Below are positions 1 to 10,314 of a stretch of 64,000 nucleotides of DNA, piece after piece. Both the position numbers and the translations under genes were made by a program. Origin of the DNA: Trueperaceae bacterium (GTDB lineage Bacteria > Deinococcota > Deinococci > Deinococcales > Trueperaceae); the NCBI GenBank assembly GCA_002707365.1, contig PAMQ01000007.1, forward strand, positions 228,735 to 292,734, given 5' to 3'. Below the pieces are notes generated by a model. It saw only the letters and a program-made list of their open reading frames with translations. It searched no databases and was not told the DNA's origin. How positions within the stretch are numbered: position 1 is the first letter of the stretch; every line of letters starts with the position of its first letter.

Positions 1-137
1 AGTAGGGCGTTTCGTGTCCCAAAACCCGGATGCTCCCCACCTAATTCCGGCTCCACCCCTAATAACTGCTTCAAATTCGCAATTCCCGCGTCTAGCTTTG
101 GAACACCATACAGAAGGTGATCTATCTCATATGACAT
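1..137 (-). CDS. Glyoxalase_3-like domain protein, 5' end only
   Basis: A reading frame starts at the ATG at 137 and runs leftward off the window, giving 45 residues. It opens MSYEIDHLLYGVPKLDAG and reaches a GGEHPGFGTRNAL segment. That pattern (I-DH-L at the start, then GG-HPG-GTRNAL) is typical of the first strand and loop of the glyoxalase-like domain PF13468, in the vicinal-oxygen-chelate superfamily. His7 would be the metal or active-site-side histidine. The substrate cannot be told from this fragment. A TAGAGT hexamer lies 5 nt before the ATG, so the gene may be leaderless like others here. The rest lies outside the window. Confidence 0.6.
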   Translation of the reverse strand, partial: MSYEIDHLLYGVPKLDAGIANLKQLLGVEPELGGEHPGFGTRNAL

Positions 138-349
138 GACGAACTCTAACCTAAACTTTATCTGGCAGCCCACCAATTTATCTGATGGGCCTACCCAAGG
201 ATAGCCGTCAAAGAAAATCGACGCTATAAAATAGATAGAGGTCCATAATTCGTCCCTCGTGTTAATTCTGGTAATCAATTAGCACTGCTATTATGTGTAA
301 ACTGTTTCCTCAATGTTAACTCTAAACTTTACCCTAGGAACGATTATTG

Positions 350-378
350 TTGACCCTGTTTGGGGGTACTGCTAGACT
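350..378 (+). promoter_or_regulatory. Sigma-70-type promoter of tRNA-Ser
   Basis: A -35 box TTGACC (350-355) and a -10 box TAGACT (373-378) are separated by exactly 17 bp. This predicts a transcript start near 385, about 15 nt before the mature tRNA. It is among the clearest promoters in the window. The rest of 138-399 shows no gene or other element I can support. Confidence 0.65.
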
Positions 379-399
379 CCGGGATGTTAGTAGTTGTCC

Positions 400-491
400 G
401 GAGAGGTGTCCGAGTGGTTTAAGGAGCACGCCTGGAAAGCGTGTAGGTGGTTATCACTGCCTCGCGGGTTCGAATCCCGCTCTCTCCGCCA
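400..491 (+). tRNA. tRNA-Ser(GGA)
   Basis: This is a complete class II tRNA. The acceptor arm GGAGAGG (400-406) pairs with TCTCTCC (481-487), ending in a G-U pair. The anticodon stem CACGC/GCGTG encloses the loop CTGGAAA, so the anticodon is GGA, which reads serine UCC and UCU. A long variable arm (TAGGTGG...CACTGCCT) is as expected for serine. The T arm is GCGGG-TTCGAAT-CCCGC. Discriminator G488 is followed by an encoded CCA (489-491). Confidence 0.95.
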
Positions 492-495
492 CACC

Positions 496-535
496 GACCA
501 ATCTCGTCCTTTGTCAACAAAGGACGAGATTGGTC
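496..535. terminator. 18-bp perfect hairpin between tRNA-Ser and the DUF58 gene
   Basis: Arms 496-513 and 518-535 are perfect 18-bp reverse complements around a 4-nt TCAA loop. The element starts 5 nt after the tRNA CCA end and lies just beyond the 3' end of the convergent DUF58 gene. This fits a bidirectional transcription stop or a 3'-end processing structure. No U tract follows on either strand, so intrinsic termination is not certain. Confidence 0.5.
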
Positions 536-577
536 TACTATCGAACCCGCAGATCTTTCTTATAAGGTAGTTTCCTT

Positions 578-1447
578 CTATCGTTTTTGGAAAATCCTTT
601 CCCTGATTAGCGAAGAAAGCGCATTACGCTCCAATGCCTCAGTATCATCCTCTGTAAATCTGAGGAGGCTATGGCGATATCCTGCTTGCAATATGGCCCC
701 TCGTGTCTTCATCAAAAACTCTCGGACAGATTGATGATAAGACTCGACCTCAGCTGGACCAACGGAGAGATGCCCACCCGTTTCCAAATCAACCACCTCG
801 AGATGACCAAAATCAGGACTCAAATCATCCTCAGCCATTACGTGAAGAAAGCTAGCATCTAGACTACGAGCCCGAAAAGCAGCGAGTGCTGGCTGTAAAG
901 ATGCTTCGTCAAACAAATCAGATATTATCAGCACCAACCCGGCTCCTCGAAAAGCGGGTATCCCGAGCGCAAACTTTTTGAGGGCTTCACTAGGAGTGAA
1001 CGTAGCCTCACGATCAACAAGGGTTTCTTCAATAAATTCCCAAATATCGCCGACCCGGTTAACCCCATGAAATGGACGACTTGTTCTTCCGCTAAATAAG
1101 TGTATTTGACACTGAGAATCTTGCAAAGCTACGTACGCTACCAAAGCCGCCAAAAAACGACTATACCGGAGTTTTCCGCCCAACATCATGCTCCGACTGG
1201 TGTCAAGAACAATATGAACATCTACAGTCCTATCAGCTTGATAAAGCCGGGTGTAAAGACGCCCAGTCCGAGCATAAACATTCCAATCTACGTATCGCAA
1301 TTCGTCTCCGTGCTGGTAAGGTCGAAAATCATGAAATTCGACAGAACCCCCTACGCCTTTTGAAGGCCTTTCGCCTTCAGCCACGCTAGTAGAGCGGGAT
1401 GCTAGAGAATATCGGTCAATTAGTGCACGACTTTGTAAAGTAATCAC
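578..1447 (-). CDS. DUF58 protein, partner of MoxR ATPase
   Basis: This 289-residue protein has the DUF58 signature at about residues 34-55 (GSVEF, RPYQHGDE, VDW), followed by a von Willebrand A-like domain. The metal-site motif D-x-S-x-S appears as DTSRS at 82-86. Family members act with MoxR AAA+ ATPases, often in metal-cofactor insertion, stress or envelope maturation. No specific client is known for this one. It lies 10 bp downstream of the moxR gene and is surely co-transcribed. No transmembrane Bat-type genes follow, since the tRNA is next. The sequence is DUF58-like throughout, and its exact role is unknown. Confidence 0.85.
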   Translation of the reverse strand: MITLQSRALIDRYSLASRSTSVAEGERPSKGVGGSVEFHDFRPYQHGDELRYVDWNVYARTGRLYTRLYQADRTVDVHIVLDTSRSMMLGGKLRYSRFLAALVAYVALQDSQCQIHLFSGRTSRPFHGVNRVGDIWEFIEETLVDREATFTPSEALKKFALGIPAFRGAGLVLIISDLFDEASLQPALAAFRARSLDASFLHVMAEDDLSPDFGHLEVVDLETGGHLSVGPAEVESYHQSVREFLMKTRGAILQAGYRHSLLRFTEDDTEALERNALSSLIRERIFQKR

Positions 1448-1457
1448 CGTTAAACTT

Positions 1458-2426
1458 TCACCTGCTCACGGTCAAAGTCGATTCAACAATCTCATCAATA
1501 ATTACATCGGGATCTAAACCTGACACTTCAGCCTCAAACGAGAGTAAAAGACGATGCCTCAAGGACGGTGACACTGCTCGCTTGACATCATTAATCTCAA
1601 CGTTGGGCCTACCCTCCGCAAGGGCATAGCCCTTGGCAGCAAGCGTTATCGCCTGCGCTCCGCGAGGACTAGCGCCTAATCGGACCATTGGGTGCACGTG
1701 AGTAGCCTCAATTAAGTTCGCCACCTGCTCTATAGCACTGGTCGCCACTGGGACAGCCCGCAACATATTCTGCAACTCAACAATTTCTCCTCGCTCAAAA
1801 ATCGAGTTTAAAGCAATCTCATTAGGACCTGTAGTATTCTGAATAATGCGACGTAACGTGTCCCTGTCTGGGCGCTTAATGATGACCTTAAACAAGAAAC
1901 GGTCGAGTTGAGCCTCCGGCAGAGGGTAGGTCCCTTCCATTTCAATCGGGTTCTGAGTCGCGAGGACCATAAACGGCTCTGGTAATTCATTACGCGAGCC
2001 TGAAATAGTAATCGAACGCTCTTGCATGGCCTCGAGAAGGGCTGCCTGGGTTTTCGGGGTAGCCCGATTAATTTCATCCGCTAACAACACATTCACGAAA
2101 ACAGGTCCAGGCTGAAACTCGAAACGAGGAGAAGAAGCATCTTCGATAAAAACAGTGGTGCCGGTAACATCAGCAGGCATTAGATCGGGAGTAAATTGGA
2201 TTCTTCCAAATCCCAGATTCGTAGCCTCGGCAAAGGCCCGAACTAGCCTAGTTTTACCAAGACCAGGTGCCCCTTCGATTAGAACATGGCCCCTAGCTAA
2301 AATTGCTATTAATAGGTCTTCCACCACGGCCTGTTGGCCCAAGATTATTTGACCGATAGCCTCTCGAAGAACCGCAAATTTTTCAGTAAACACGGTGAAG
2401 TTTAATTTTCCTTCAGTAGTATTCAT
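1458..2426 (-). CDS. MoxR family AAA+ ATPase
   Basis: This 322-residue ATPase has Walker A EGAPGLGKT (51-59), Walker B VLLADE (113-118) and the sensor-1-like segment LATQNP (155-160). The C-terminal lid ends VSPSLRHRLLLSFEAEV. These features and the length match the MoxR/RavA-type AAA_3 family. MoxR proteins act as chaperones with partner proteins carrying DUF58 or vWA domains, and the DUF58 gene follows directly. It is the first gene of the pair and is transcribed away from the divergent GNAT gene. A TAACGT hexamer lies 9 nt before the ATG, so the start may be leaderless, but that is weak. Confidence 0.88.
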   Translation of the reverse strand: MNTTEGKLNFTVFTEKFAVLREAIGQIILGQQAVVEDLLIAILARGHVLIEGAPGLGKTRLVRAFAEATNLGFGRIQFTPDLMPADVTGTTVFIEDASSPRFEFQPGPVFVNVLLADEINRATPKTQAALLEAMQERSITISGSRNELPEPFMVLATQNPIEMEGTYPLPEAQLDRFLFKVIIKRPDRDTLRRIIQNTTGPNEIALNSIFERGEIVELQNMLRAVPVATSAIEQVANLIEATHVHPMVRLGASPRGAQAITLAAKGYALAEGRPNVEINDVKRAVSPSLRHRLLLSFEAEVSGLDPDVIIDEIVESTLTVSR

Positions 2427-2521
2427 ATAAAACTCACGTTAACACCATCAACCCCTAAAGAAACACTGTCTCAAACCTGACTACCCTTGATTAGGTACCG
2501 GTACAGACTCCATGGTTGCGC

Positions 2522-2527
2522 TAAACT
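2522..2527 (+). promoter_or_regulatory. Leaderless -10 box (TAAACT) of the GNAT gene
   Basis: TAAACT ends 6 nt before the ATG at 2534 and there is no ribosome-binding site, so transcription should begin at or next to the start codon. Confidence 0.5.
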
Positions 2528-2533
2528 GGATAA

Positions 2534-3100
2534 ATGTGGCCCAACTTCCGGCGTGTGGTGCTTAAACCCCTCGAAGAACTTGGTCCCAAGGACTGGCGCA
2601 GGATCCATAAACACCTCCGCGATCCAGAGATTGCACACCTTAACGGTACACCCACAAGCCGAATGCCTCTTTGGTTACTAAAGCGGGTACTACTCGCCGA
2701 CAGTCGCCGTCCAGACCGAGAAACTTTCGGGATATTCGACCAAAATAAAGAATATATTGGCACAATTGAACTATATGATATCCGCCACACTACTAGCACG
2801 TTAGGAATCATCATTGGAGAACGTAGTCATTGGAGCCAAGGTTACGGCCCTGAAGCTATCTTCGCCTTAATGGACTACGCATTCAATACCCTCGGACTCG
2901 AACATATCAAGCTATCTACTTTTGGTGATAATCTGCGAGCTCAAATTGCTTTCATGAAAGTTGGGTTCCGTGAGGTAAAGCGTACAACGGCTAAGGATAC
3001 CTTGAGAATCGACATCAAGATGGAACTACATAGAACTGGATGGTTTAAGCGCTACCAGGAGATCCGTACTAATGATAACCACCTTCAGATTAGCAAATAG
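2534..3100 (+). CDS. RimJ/RimL-type GNAT N-acetyltransferase
   Basis: This 188-residue protein has the GNAT fold signature. The acetyl-CoA-binding motif is at 96-108 (ERSHWSQGYGPEA, a degenerate R/Q-x-x-G-x-G/A), after the strand GTIELYDI. The later segment is GDNLRAQIAFMKVGF at 131-145. This arrangement is usual in acetyltransferases acting on protein N termini or on small amines, and the acceptor here is not predictable. It is a monocistronic gene, divergent from moxR and convergent with uvrC, whose end is 4 bp away. Start choice: the ATG with a TAAACT box 6 nt upstream. Confidence 0.8.
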   Translation: MWPNFRRVVLKPLEELGPKDWRRIHKHLRDPEIAHLNGTPTSRMPLWLLKRVLLADSRRPDRETFGIFDQNKEYIGTIELYDIRHTTSTLGIIIGERSHWSQGYGPEAIFALMDYAFNTLGLEHIKLSTFGDNLRAQIAFMKVGFREVKRTTAKDTLRIDIKMELHRTGWFKRYQEIRTNDNHLQISK

Positions 3101-3104
3101 GAAG

Positions 3105-4928
3105 TCAGTCACCATAATCAGTAACAACTTCCGAAGCGTCCCCTTCCAAAGAGAAAAAGCTTTTTACTGACTCAGCAGCTACTCGCCCAACACCCGGTAC
3201 AAGGGAGAGCTCCTCAATCGTAGCCTCTTTCAATTCCTCAATTGAGGAGACATACCCTAATATGGCATTTCTTCGCTTAGGCCCAATACCGGGAACATCA
3301 TCAAGGATGGATCGTGTCGTAGCTTTTCCTCGCAACTTGCGGTTGTAACTGACCGCTATCCGGTGCGTCTCATCACGAATGTAAATGAGCATGCGCAATC
3401 CCGGATTGGTCTCAGGCACCACAATGTCCCCTCTCTCCTCAGTAACAATCGTTTCATTCCTCTTTGCTAATCCCAATAGCGGAATCTTCAATCCAGCCTC
3501 ACAAAGAGCTCTGCGGGCCGCAGTCAATTGTCCTTTACCCCCATCGATCAATAAAAGATCCGGTAGAGCTAGTTTGTCAGCAAGGGAGCCCGTAAAACGA
3601 CGATAGACCGCCTGATAAATACTGGCAAAATCATCTGGCTTATCGAGACCTGTAATACGTAACCGTCGGTACTCTTTCTTGAGCGAACGGCCACCCTCGA
3701 ACACTGCAATACCAGCAACCGTGTGGGTACCCATAAGATTTGAAACGTCAAACCCTTCTATACGCCATGGGGGAAACTCCAAACCAACAAGCTGCTGCAG
3801 CTCTTGGACGCCGGGCGTCTCACCACGACGCTCAAGGAGAGCTAGTTCTGATTCGAGGCCACTACGCGCATTGCGCACTGCCATCCCCATCAGGCTAACC
3901 TTATCGCCTCGTTTGGGAGTACGCAGCTCTACTTTTCTTCCTGCCCTATTGCTCAAAAAGGTAGTCCAGGCAGTAATTTCGAGCTCACAATCTGGAATCA
4001 AGATAAGAGGTGGCACATTGGGGGCATAGGTATAATATTCTCCCAGAAACCTGTCAACTATCTCACTCGGTTCAGCGTCAACAGCGTTAGTTAAAAATCG
4101 TTTATCACGACCTACTACTCGACCCTGACGCATTTGGAAGAGCTGCACCATAGCAAAATTTCCTCCAACAGCAAAGCCAAGAAAATCTAAATTTTCACCA
4201 GCATTACTAACAACCGGACTATCAAAACCCGTGAGCTTCCTGAGAGCATCGATCCGGTCGCGAAACGTAGCCGCCAGCTCAAAGTCTTGACGCTCGGCTG
4301 CCGCAGTCATTTCCTTGACTAGACCAGCTTCGGTATCCTCAACACGCCCTTGCAAAAAAGACCGCACCTGGTCAACCACACTGGCATAGATGTTTGGGTC
4401 AGCCTCCCCGATACACGGTGCAAGGCAACGTCCCATATGGAAACGAAGGCAGGCCTTTTTGCGCTGTTTCATTGGATAACCGCTATTTTGTCGAATGGGG
4501 AAAAGGGAACCGATTAACTCCTGAACACGCCGGAGAGCACCTGCATTAGGGTAAGGCCCATAGTAGGTGCTACCGTCCTTTGTAACTCTCCGGGTAAATT
4601 GCAACATCGGGAACTCTTCATTAGTAAGCTTCAAAAAGGGGTAGGTCTTATCATCCTTCAACATGACGTTGTAGCGCGGTTTGTGACCTTTAATGAGATT
4701 AGCCTCCAGTAATAAAGCATCAATCTCATTTTCAGCTACTAAAAATTCTAGGCTCACTGCCTCACTAATGATGGCCCGGGCCTTCCTACCAGGTGTTGCG
4801 TTAAAATAACTACCCACTCGTGAATGAAGATTGACAGCTTTACCTACATAAATAATTCTTCCAAGCTGATCTTTGTAAAGATAGCAACCAGGCTGCCTCG
4901 GTAATACTGGAAGATCTTCTCGGATCAT
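3105..4928 (-). CDS. uvrC: Excinuclease ABC subunit C
   Basis: UvrC makes the dual incisions in nucleotide excision repair with UvrAB. From the ATG at 4928 the protein has 607 residues, typical for the family. The order is a GIY-YIG nuclease (CYLY 15-18, YVGKA 27-31), a cysteine-bearing region (CLRFHMGRCLAPC), a UVR motif near residue 210 (RQDFELAATFRDRIDALR), the UvrC RNase H-like nuclease and C-terminal helix-hairpin-helix repeats (VPGIGPKRR, VPGVGRVAA). A GTG at 4958 would add 10 residues. I prefer 4928 because a TACACT box sits 6 nt upstream and the family normally begins just before the LPxxPG segment. Confidence 0.95.
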   Translation of the reverse strand: MIREDLPVLPRQPGCYLYKDQLGRIIYVGKAVNLHSRVGSYFNATPGRKARAIISEAVSLEFLVAENEIDALLLEANLIKGHKPRYNVMLKDDKTYPFLKLTNEEFPMLQFTRRVTKDGSTYYGPYPNAGALRRVQELIGSLFPIRQNSGYPMKQRKKACLRFHMGRCLAPCIGEADPNIYASVVDQVRSFLQGRVEDTEAGLVKEMTAAAERQDFELAATFRDRIDALRKLTGFDSPVVSNAGENLDFLGFAVGGNFAMVQLFQMRQGRVVGRDKRFLTNAVDAEPSEIVDRFLGEYYTYAPNVPPLILIPDCELEITAWTTFLSNRAGRKVELRTPKRGDKVSLMGMAVRNARSGLESELALLERRGETPGVQELQQLVGLEFPPWRIEGFDVSNLMGTHTVAGIAVFEGGRSLKKEYRRLRITGLDKPDDFASIYQAVYRRFTGSLADKLALPDLLLIDGGKGQLTAARRALCEAGLKIPLLGLAKRNETIVTEERGDIVVPETNPGLRMLIYIRDETHRIAVSYNRKLRGKATTRSILDDVPGIGPKRRNAILGYVSSIEELKEATIEELSLVPGVGRVAAESVKSFFSLEGDASEVVTDYGD

Positions 4929-4934
4929 CAGCCT

Positions 4935-4940
4935 AGTGTA
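4935..4940 (-). promoter_or_regulatory. Leaderless -10 box (TACACT) of uvrC
   Basis: On the minus strand TACACT is followed by 6 nt and then the ATG at 4928. This supports a leaderless uvrC transcript and the shorter of two possible starts. Confidence 0.5.
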
Positions 4941-5057
4941 CGGCCCGACCCAAAACACGTGGTAATTTTGCTATCGGGAAGATATCAGTAACCCACTGAA
5001 AGCCAACTAATTTTTTTGTCCATAGAGCCTTAACCATTCTCTGTTAAATCCTTGACC

Positions 5058-6383
5058 TCAGAATTCCAACAACAACCGTTCCGGATCCTCGATCATTTGA
5101 ATCAGTTGGCTGGTAAAAGCAACAGCTTCAGCACCGTCTACAAGGCGGTGGTCGAACGAAAGGCTCAAATACACCATGGGCCTTGCAACAATACTTTCGT
5201 CATCGAGCACAACGGGACGCTTCTTAATTGTATGTACGCCCAAGATAGCCGCTTCCGGAATATTTATTATTGGGAAACTAAACAAGCCCCCAAGAGAGCC
5301 AACATTGGTTATCGAAAATGATCCTCCGGAGACGTCTTCCTTAGTGAGCCCACCTTTTCGGGCTTTAGTCGCTTTGTCGAGGATATCAGTAGCGATCTCA
5401 AGAAGGCCTTTGCGGTCTACATTGTGTACAACCGGAACAACCAAGCCCGTTTCTGTAGCAACAGCCATACTGACGTTGACATATTTCTTAAGCACAATCT
5501 CGCCTGCCTCTTCATCAAGGCTAGAATTTAGCGACGGGAAAGACTTAAGTGCTGAAGCTACTGCCTTCATTATAAAGGGGAGGTATGAAAGAGAAATTCC
5601 GCGCTCAGCAGCAATTGGTTTCAAGCGACTACGTACACGAACAAGTCGAGAAACATCCGCCTCATCCACATGTAGGGTTCTTACCGTCTGCAAATGGGAA
5701 GCCACCATTTGATTAGAGGTTGCCCGACGAATTCCGCGGAAAGGTAACCGCTCCTCTAGCTCTTCATACCCAGATGGAGAAACGTAAAGGGTTGCGGTAT
5801 CGGAAGATCTTATGGTTCCACGTTTAGCGTGGGTTTTAACGTCTTCAATCTGGATCCGACCTTTCGGACCGGTACCCTGAATTGCTTGGATTTCCAAACC
5901 TAGTTCCCGAGCTAACTTACGAGCAGCAGGAACCGCCAGCACACGAACTTCCGAACTAGTAGAGTCGGCCTCACCATCGTCTTCGAGACGATCTCGCTGG
6001 TTAGTTCGTACTTGAAATATGGGAGTATCTTCTTCCTCGCTCGAGGGAGTAAATAAAGTGAGAGCCTCCCCATCTTCCTCGTCCGTAACCTTTGTTTCGA
6101 TCTTTTTATAGCTAGCGCGATCGCCATCTGTAACTCCAGACTCACCCTCCTCAGAGAAAAGAGCTATTGGCCGATTGACCTCTACCACATCACCCTCGGC
6201 TACAAGATGTCTTTCGAGAATTCCAGAAAAAGGACTCGGTAGCTCTACAGTTACTTTGTCAGTCATTACCTCAACAATTGGCTGATCCTCACTAACACCC
6301 TCACCCTCTTGGACAAGCCACGAAACGATCTCGCCCTCAACAACACTCTCTGCAAGCTCCGGCAATAAGAATTCTCTCGGCAT
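5058..6383 (-). CDS. bkdB: Branched-chain 2-oxoacid dehydrogenase E2 (dihydrolipoyl acyltransferase)
   Basis: This is the core acyltransferase, which takes the acyl group from E1 on a lipoyl arm and passes it to CoA. Of 441 residues, the N-terminal lipoyl domain carries the lipoylated lysine in MTDKVTVE (Lys43). An acidic linker follows at about 85-145. The peripheral subunit-binding domain begins VLAVPAARKLAREL (about 148) and includes GTGPKGRI. The catalytic domain ends with SFDHRLVDG, whose His412 and Asp416 are catalytic. It is third in the operon, after E1 alpha and E1 beta. A pyruvate-specific E2 cannot be excluded from sequence alone. No E3 gene is in the window. Confidence 0.9.
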   Translation of the reverse strand: MPREFLLPELAESVVEGEIVSWLVQEGEGVSEDQPIVEVMTDKVTVELPSPFSGILERHLVAEGDVVEVNRPIALFSEEGESGVTDGDRASYKKIETKVTDEEDGEALTLFTPSSEEEDTPIFQVRTNQRDRLEDDGEADSTSSEVRVLAVPAARKLARELGLEIQAIQGTGPKGRIQIEDVKTHAKRGTIRSSDTATLYVSPSGYEELEERLPFRGIRRATSNQMVASHLQTVRTLHVDEADVSRLVRVRSRLKPIAAERGISLSYLPFIMKAVASALKSFPSLNSSLDEEAGEIVLKKYVNVSMAVATETGLVVPVVHNVDRKGLLEIATDILDKATKARKGGLTKEDVSGGSFSITNVGSLGGLFSFPIINIPEAAILGVHTIKKRPVVLDDESIVARPMVYLSLSFDHRLVDGAEAVAFTSQLIQMIEDPERLLLEF

Positions 6384-6464
6384 TAGCTCTCCTTAACCAA
6401 CCATCTAATAAGGTCGGTGTTGCGCCAATAATTGGACCAAAATCCAACAGACAACTTTCATGAC

Positions 6465-7439
6465 TTAATAATCCAGGGCTTTCTGCACGGCTTTAAGAAT
6501 GCGATTAAGGCTAGGCAAGTAAGTACGTTCTTGCGCATAGGGGAATGGAGTATCAAAACCTGTCACTCGGAGCGGTGGAGCCAAGAGACTATCTAGAATC
6601 TCCTCGCTAATGACCGCTGCTACCTCGCTAACAAAATTCAGTTGTCGGGGTGCTTCCGAAACAAGAACAACCCGGCCTACTCGCGCCACTTCACTAAGAA
6701 CGGTTTCACGATCCCAGGGCAATAAACTTCTGAGATCAATTAAGGCAACTGAAAAGCCTTGTTGCTCAAGAGCATCGGCCGCTTGGGTAGTTTCAGCCAT
6801 ACTACTTCCGTAAGAGACCAGAACCACATCATTCCCGTCACGCAGTATCCGTGCTTGACCAAGTGGAATGAGAACTTCTTCTTTGGGCACTGATTCTTTC
6901 GAAGCTCGGTAGAGACGCTTCGGCTCTAGAAAAACCACGGGATCATCGTCACGAATAGCCGTCTTTAATAGACCCCTCGTATCAACTGGGTTAGACGGAT
7001 AGACCACCTTTAGACCCGGAGTATGAACAAAGTGAGTTTCTGGATTCTGGGAGTGGTGATGCCCTCCCTTTACGCCACCACCTGCTGGCATACGAACGAC
7101 CATTGGGGCGAAAAATTGTCCCCCGGAACGATAACGTAACTTGGCTGCTTGAGACACCAGCTGGTCAAATCCAGGAAAGACATAATCAGCGAATTGAATC
7201 TCTGCTACAGGCCGAAGACCGTGAACTGCCATACCAACAGCTGCTCCGATAATTGCAGCTTCTGACAACGGAGAATCAATCACTCGATCCGGCCCATACT
7301 TATCAAATAAATTCTCTGTAGCGCGGAAGACCCCACCACGTTTAGCAACATCCTCACCCATCACAACAACACGCTCATCGCGCGTCATTTCTTCATCCAA
7401 GGTCCGTGCAATGGTCTGCACTATCGTCTGAGCAGCCAT
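6465..7439 (-). CDS. bkdA2: 2-oxoacid dehydrogenase E1 beta subunit
   Basis: This 324-residue transketolase-like subunit pairs with E1 alpha in thiamine-diphosphate-dependent oxidative decarboxylation of branched-chain 2-oxoacids. The typical opening motifs are present: [15 protein letters not shown] (24-38) and [11 protein letters not shown] (55-65), in which Glu60 matches the residue that activates the cofactor. The C-terminal half has the ligand-binding [15 protein letters not shown] segment. The upstream E1 alpha gene ends 11 bp before its ATG, so the two are co-expressed. The family also includes pyruvate dehydrogenase E1 beta, and the branched-chain assignment rests on the set as a whole. 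Confidence 0.9.
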   Translation of the reverse strand: MAAQTIVQTIARTLDEEMTRDERVVVMGEDVAKRGGVFRATENLFDKYGPDRVIDSPLSEAAIIGAAVGMAVHGLRPVAEIQFADYVFPGFDQLVSQAAKLRYRSGGQFFAPMVVRMPAGGGVKGGHHHSQNPETHFVHTPGLKVVYPSNPVDTRGLLKTAIRDDDPVVFLEPKRLYRASKESVPKEEVLIPLGQARILRDGNDVVLVSYGSSMAETTQAADALEQQGFSVALIDLRSLLPWDRETVLSEVARVGRVVLVSEAPRQLNFVSEVAAVISEEILDSLLAPPLRVTGFDTPFPYAQERTYLPSLNRILKAVQKALDY

Positions 7440-7450
7440 TTCCGCTTTAC

Positions 7451-9068
<1,618 letters not shown>

Positions 9069-10211
9069 ATGGAACACAATATTTTTCCTGGATTAGCTGG
9101 TGTCAACATTGACACTACTGAAATCGCATCAATTAATGGCGATAAAGGCGAACTTATTTACCGCGGTTATGATATTCGCGAATTATCCGACCGTATTAGC
9201 TTTGAAGAGGCAACTTATCTTCTGTGGAACGAAGATCTCCCTAACGAAGAGCAATTAGGGTCATTTAGGAGTTCTCTGAAAAGCTTATTCGCTATCCCGG
9301 AACCTATCTATAGCATCCTTAGGATGATCCCAACTGACACACAACCAATCCATGCGATCCGCACCGCTGTCTCTGCACTCGCTTCTTTAGATAATAACTC
9401 TGAGGATATCGACCTGGGTAATTCCCACCGCATCGGTACATCCCTGCTAGCAAAGTTTTCCACCATCACTGCTGCCTTCGAGCGTATCCGGAAGGGCCTC
9501 GAACCAATTCCGCCTGATCCGGGTCTATCCATCGCTGGAAATTTTCTATACATGCTCAACGGAAAAAAACCAACGTTGGCGGCCACTCAAACGATGGATG
9601 TGGCCCTAGTGCTTCACGCCGAACACGGCTGTAACGCCAGTACTTTTACCGCCCGAACTGCCGCATCATCAGGCACAGATGTATATAGCGCCATTACAGC
9701 GGCAATAGCTTCTCTAAAAGGACCTCTTCATGGCGGAGCCAACACCGCAGTAATGAACGCCCTTGAGGCTATCGATAAAGTGGAGCATGTAGAAGGTTAT
9801 GTCCTTGACATCCTTTCAAAACCCCACGGCCGGGTAATGGGTTTTGGCCATCGCGTATATCGGGTATTGGACCCTAGGGCTGTGATACTAAAAGAAGTTG
9901 CTAGACATCTGGCCGAAGAATCCGGAGATAGAAAATGGTTTGTAATGAGCCTCGAAATGGAAGAAGTCATGACTCGCGAAATGAAGCGTCAAGGTAAACA
10001 AATACGCCCGAACGTCGACTTTTTTTCTGCCTCTGTTTACCGCATGCTTGGGTTTCCCATAGATATGTACACACCAATTTTTGCCGTTGCCCGAATCTCC
10101 GGATGGATGGCTCACCTATTTGAGCAATACGCCAATAACCGTCTAATGAGACCCCGACTTGTCTACGAAGGCCCACGAGGAAGAACATTCAAGGCTATAG
10201 ATCAGCGTTAA
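9069..10211 (+). CDS. gltA: Citrate synthase
   Basis: This enzyme condenses acetyl-CoA and oxaloacetate at the entry to the citric acid cycle. The 380-residue length is that of the short bacterial type. Key residues are visible: VLHAEHGCNAST (His183/His186), GPLHGGAN (His221), GFGHRVY (His261) and NVDFFSASVY (Asp317, the catalytic aspartate). It starts at an ATG preceded by AAGGAGG (9058-9064), so it is translated from a normal leader. It is a single-gene unit facing purA. A 2-methylcitrate synthase is a possible alternative within the family, but no prp genes are nearby. Confidence 0.92.
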   Translation: MEHNIFPGLAGVNIDTTEIASINGDKGELIYRGYDIRELSDRISFEEATYLLWNEDLPNEEQLGSFRSSLKSLFAIPEPIYSILRMIPTDTQPIHAIRTAVSALASLDNNSEDIDLGNSHRIGTSLLAKFSTITAAFERIRKGLEPIPPDPGLSIAGNFLYMLNGKKPTLAATQTMDVALVLHAEHGCNASTFTARTAASSGTDVYSAITAAIASLKGPLHGGANTAVMNALEAIDKVEHVEGYVLDILSKPHGRVMGFGHRVYRVLDPRAVILKEVARHLAEESGDRKWFVMSLEMEEVMTREMKRQGKQIRPNVDFFSASVYRMLGFPIDMYTPIFAVARISGWMAHLFEQYANNRLMRPRLVYEGPRGRTFKAIDQR

Positions 10212-10314
10212 CAGTCATTTAATGCACGGCTAGAACGAACAAGGGTATTTCTTCATTACTTTACTAAAGAATTACCAACCAAACCGCAGTCAACTGGCCG
10301 CTTAGCAGAACTTA

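Noticed and set aside
347..734. Plus-strand open frames over the tRNA-Ser and DUF58 3' end
   Set aside because: They run through the tRNA and its hairpin, or are antisense to the conserved DUF58 gene, and show no family features.
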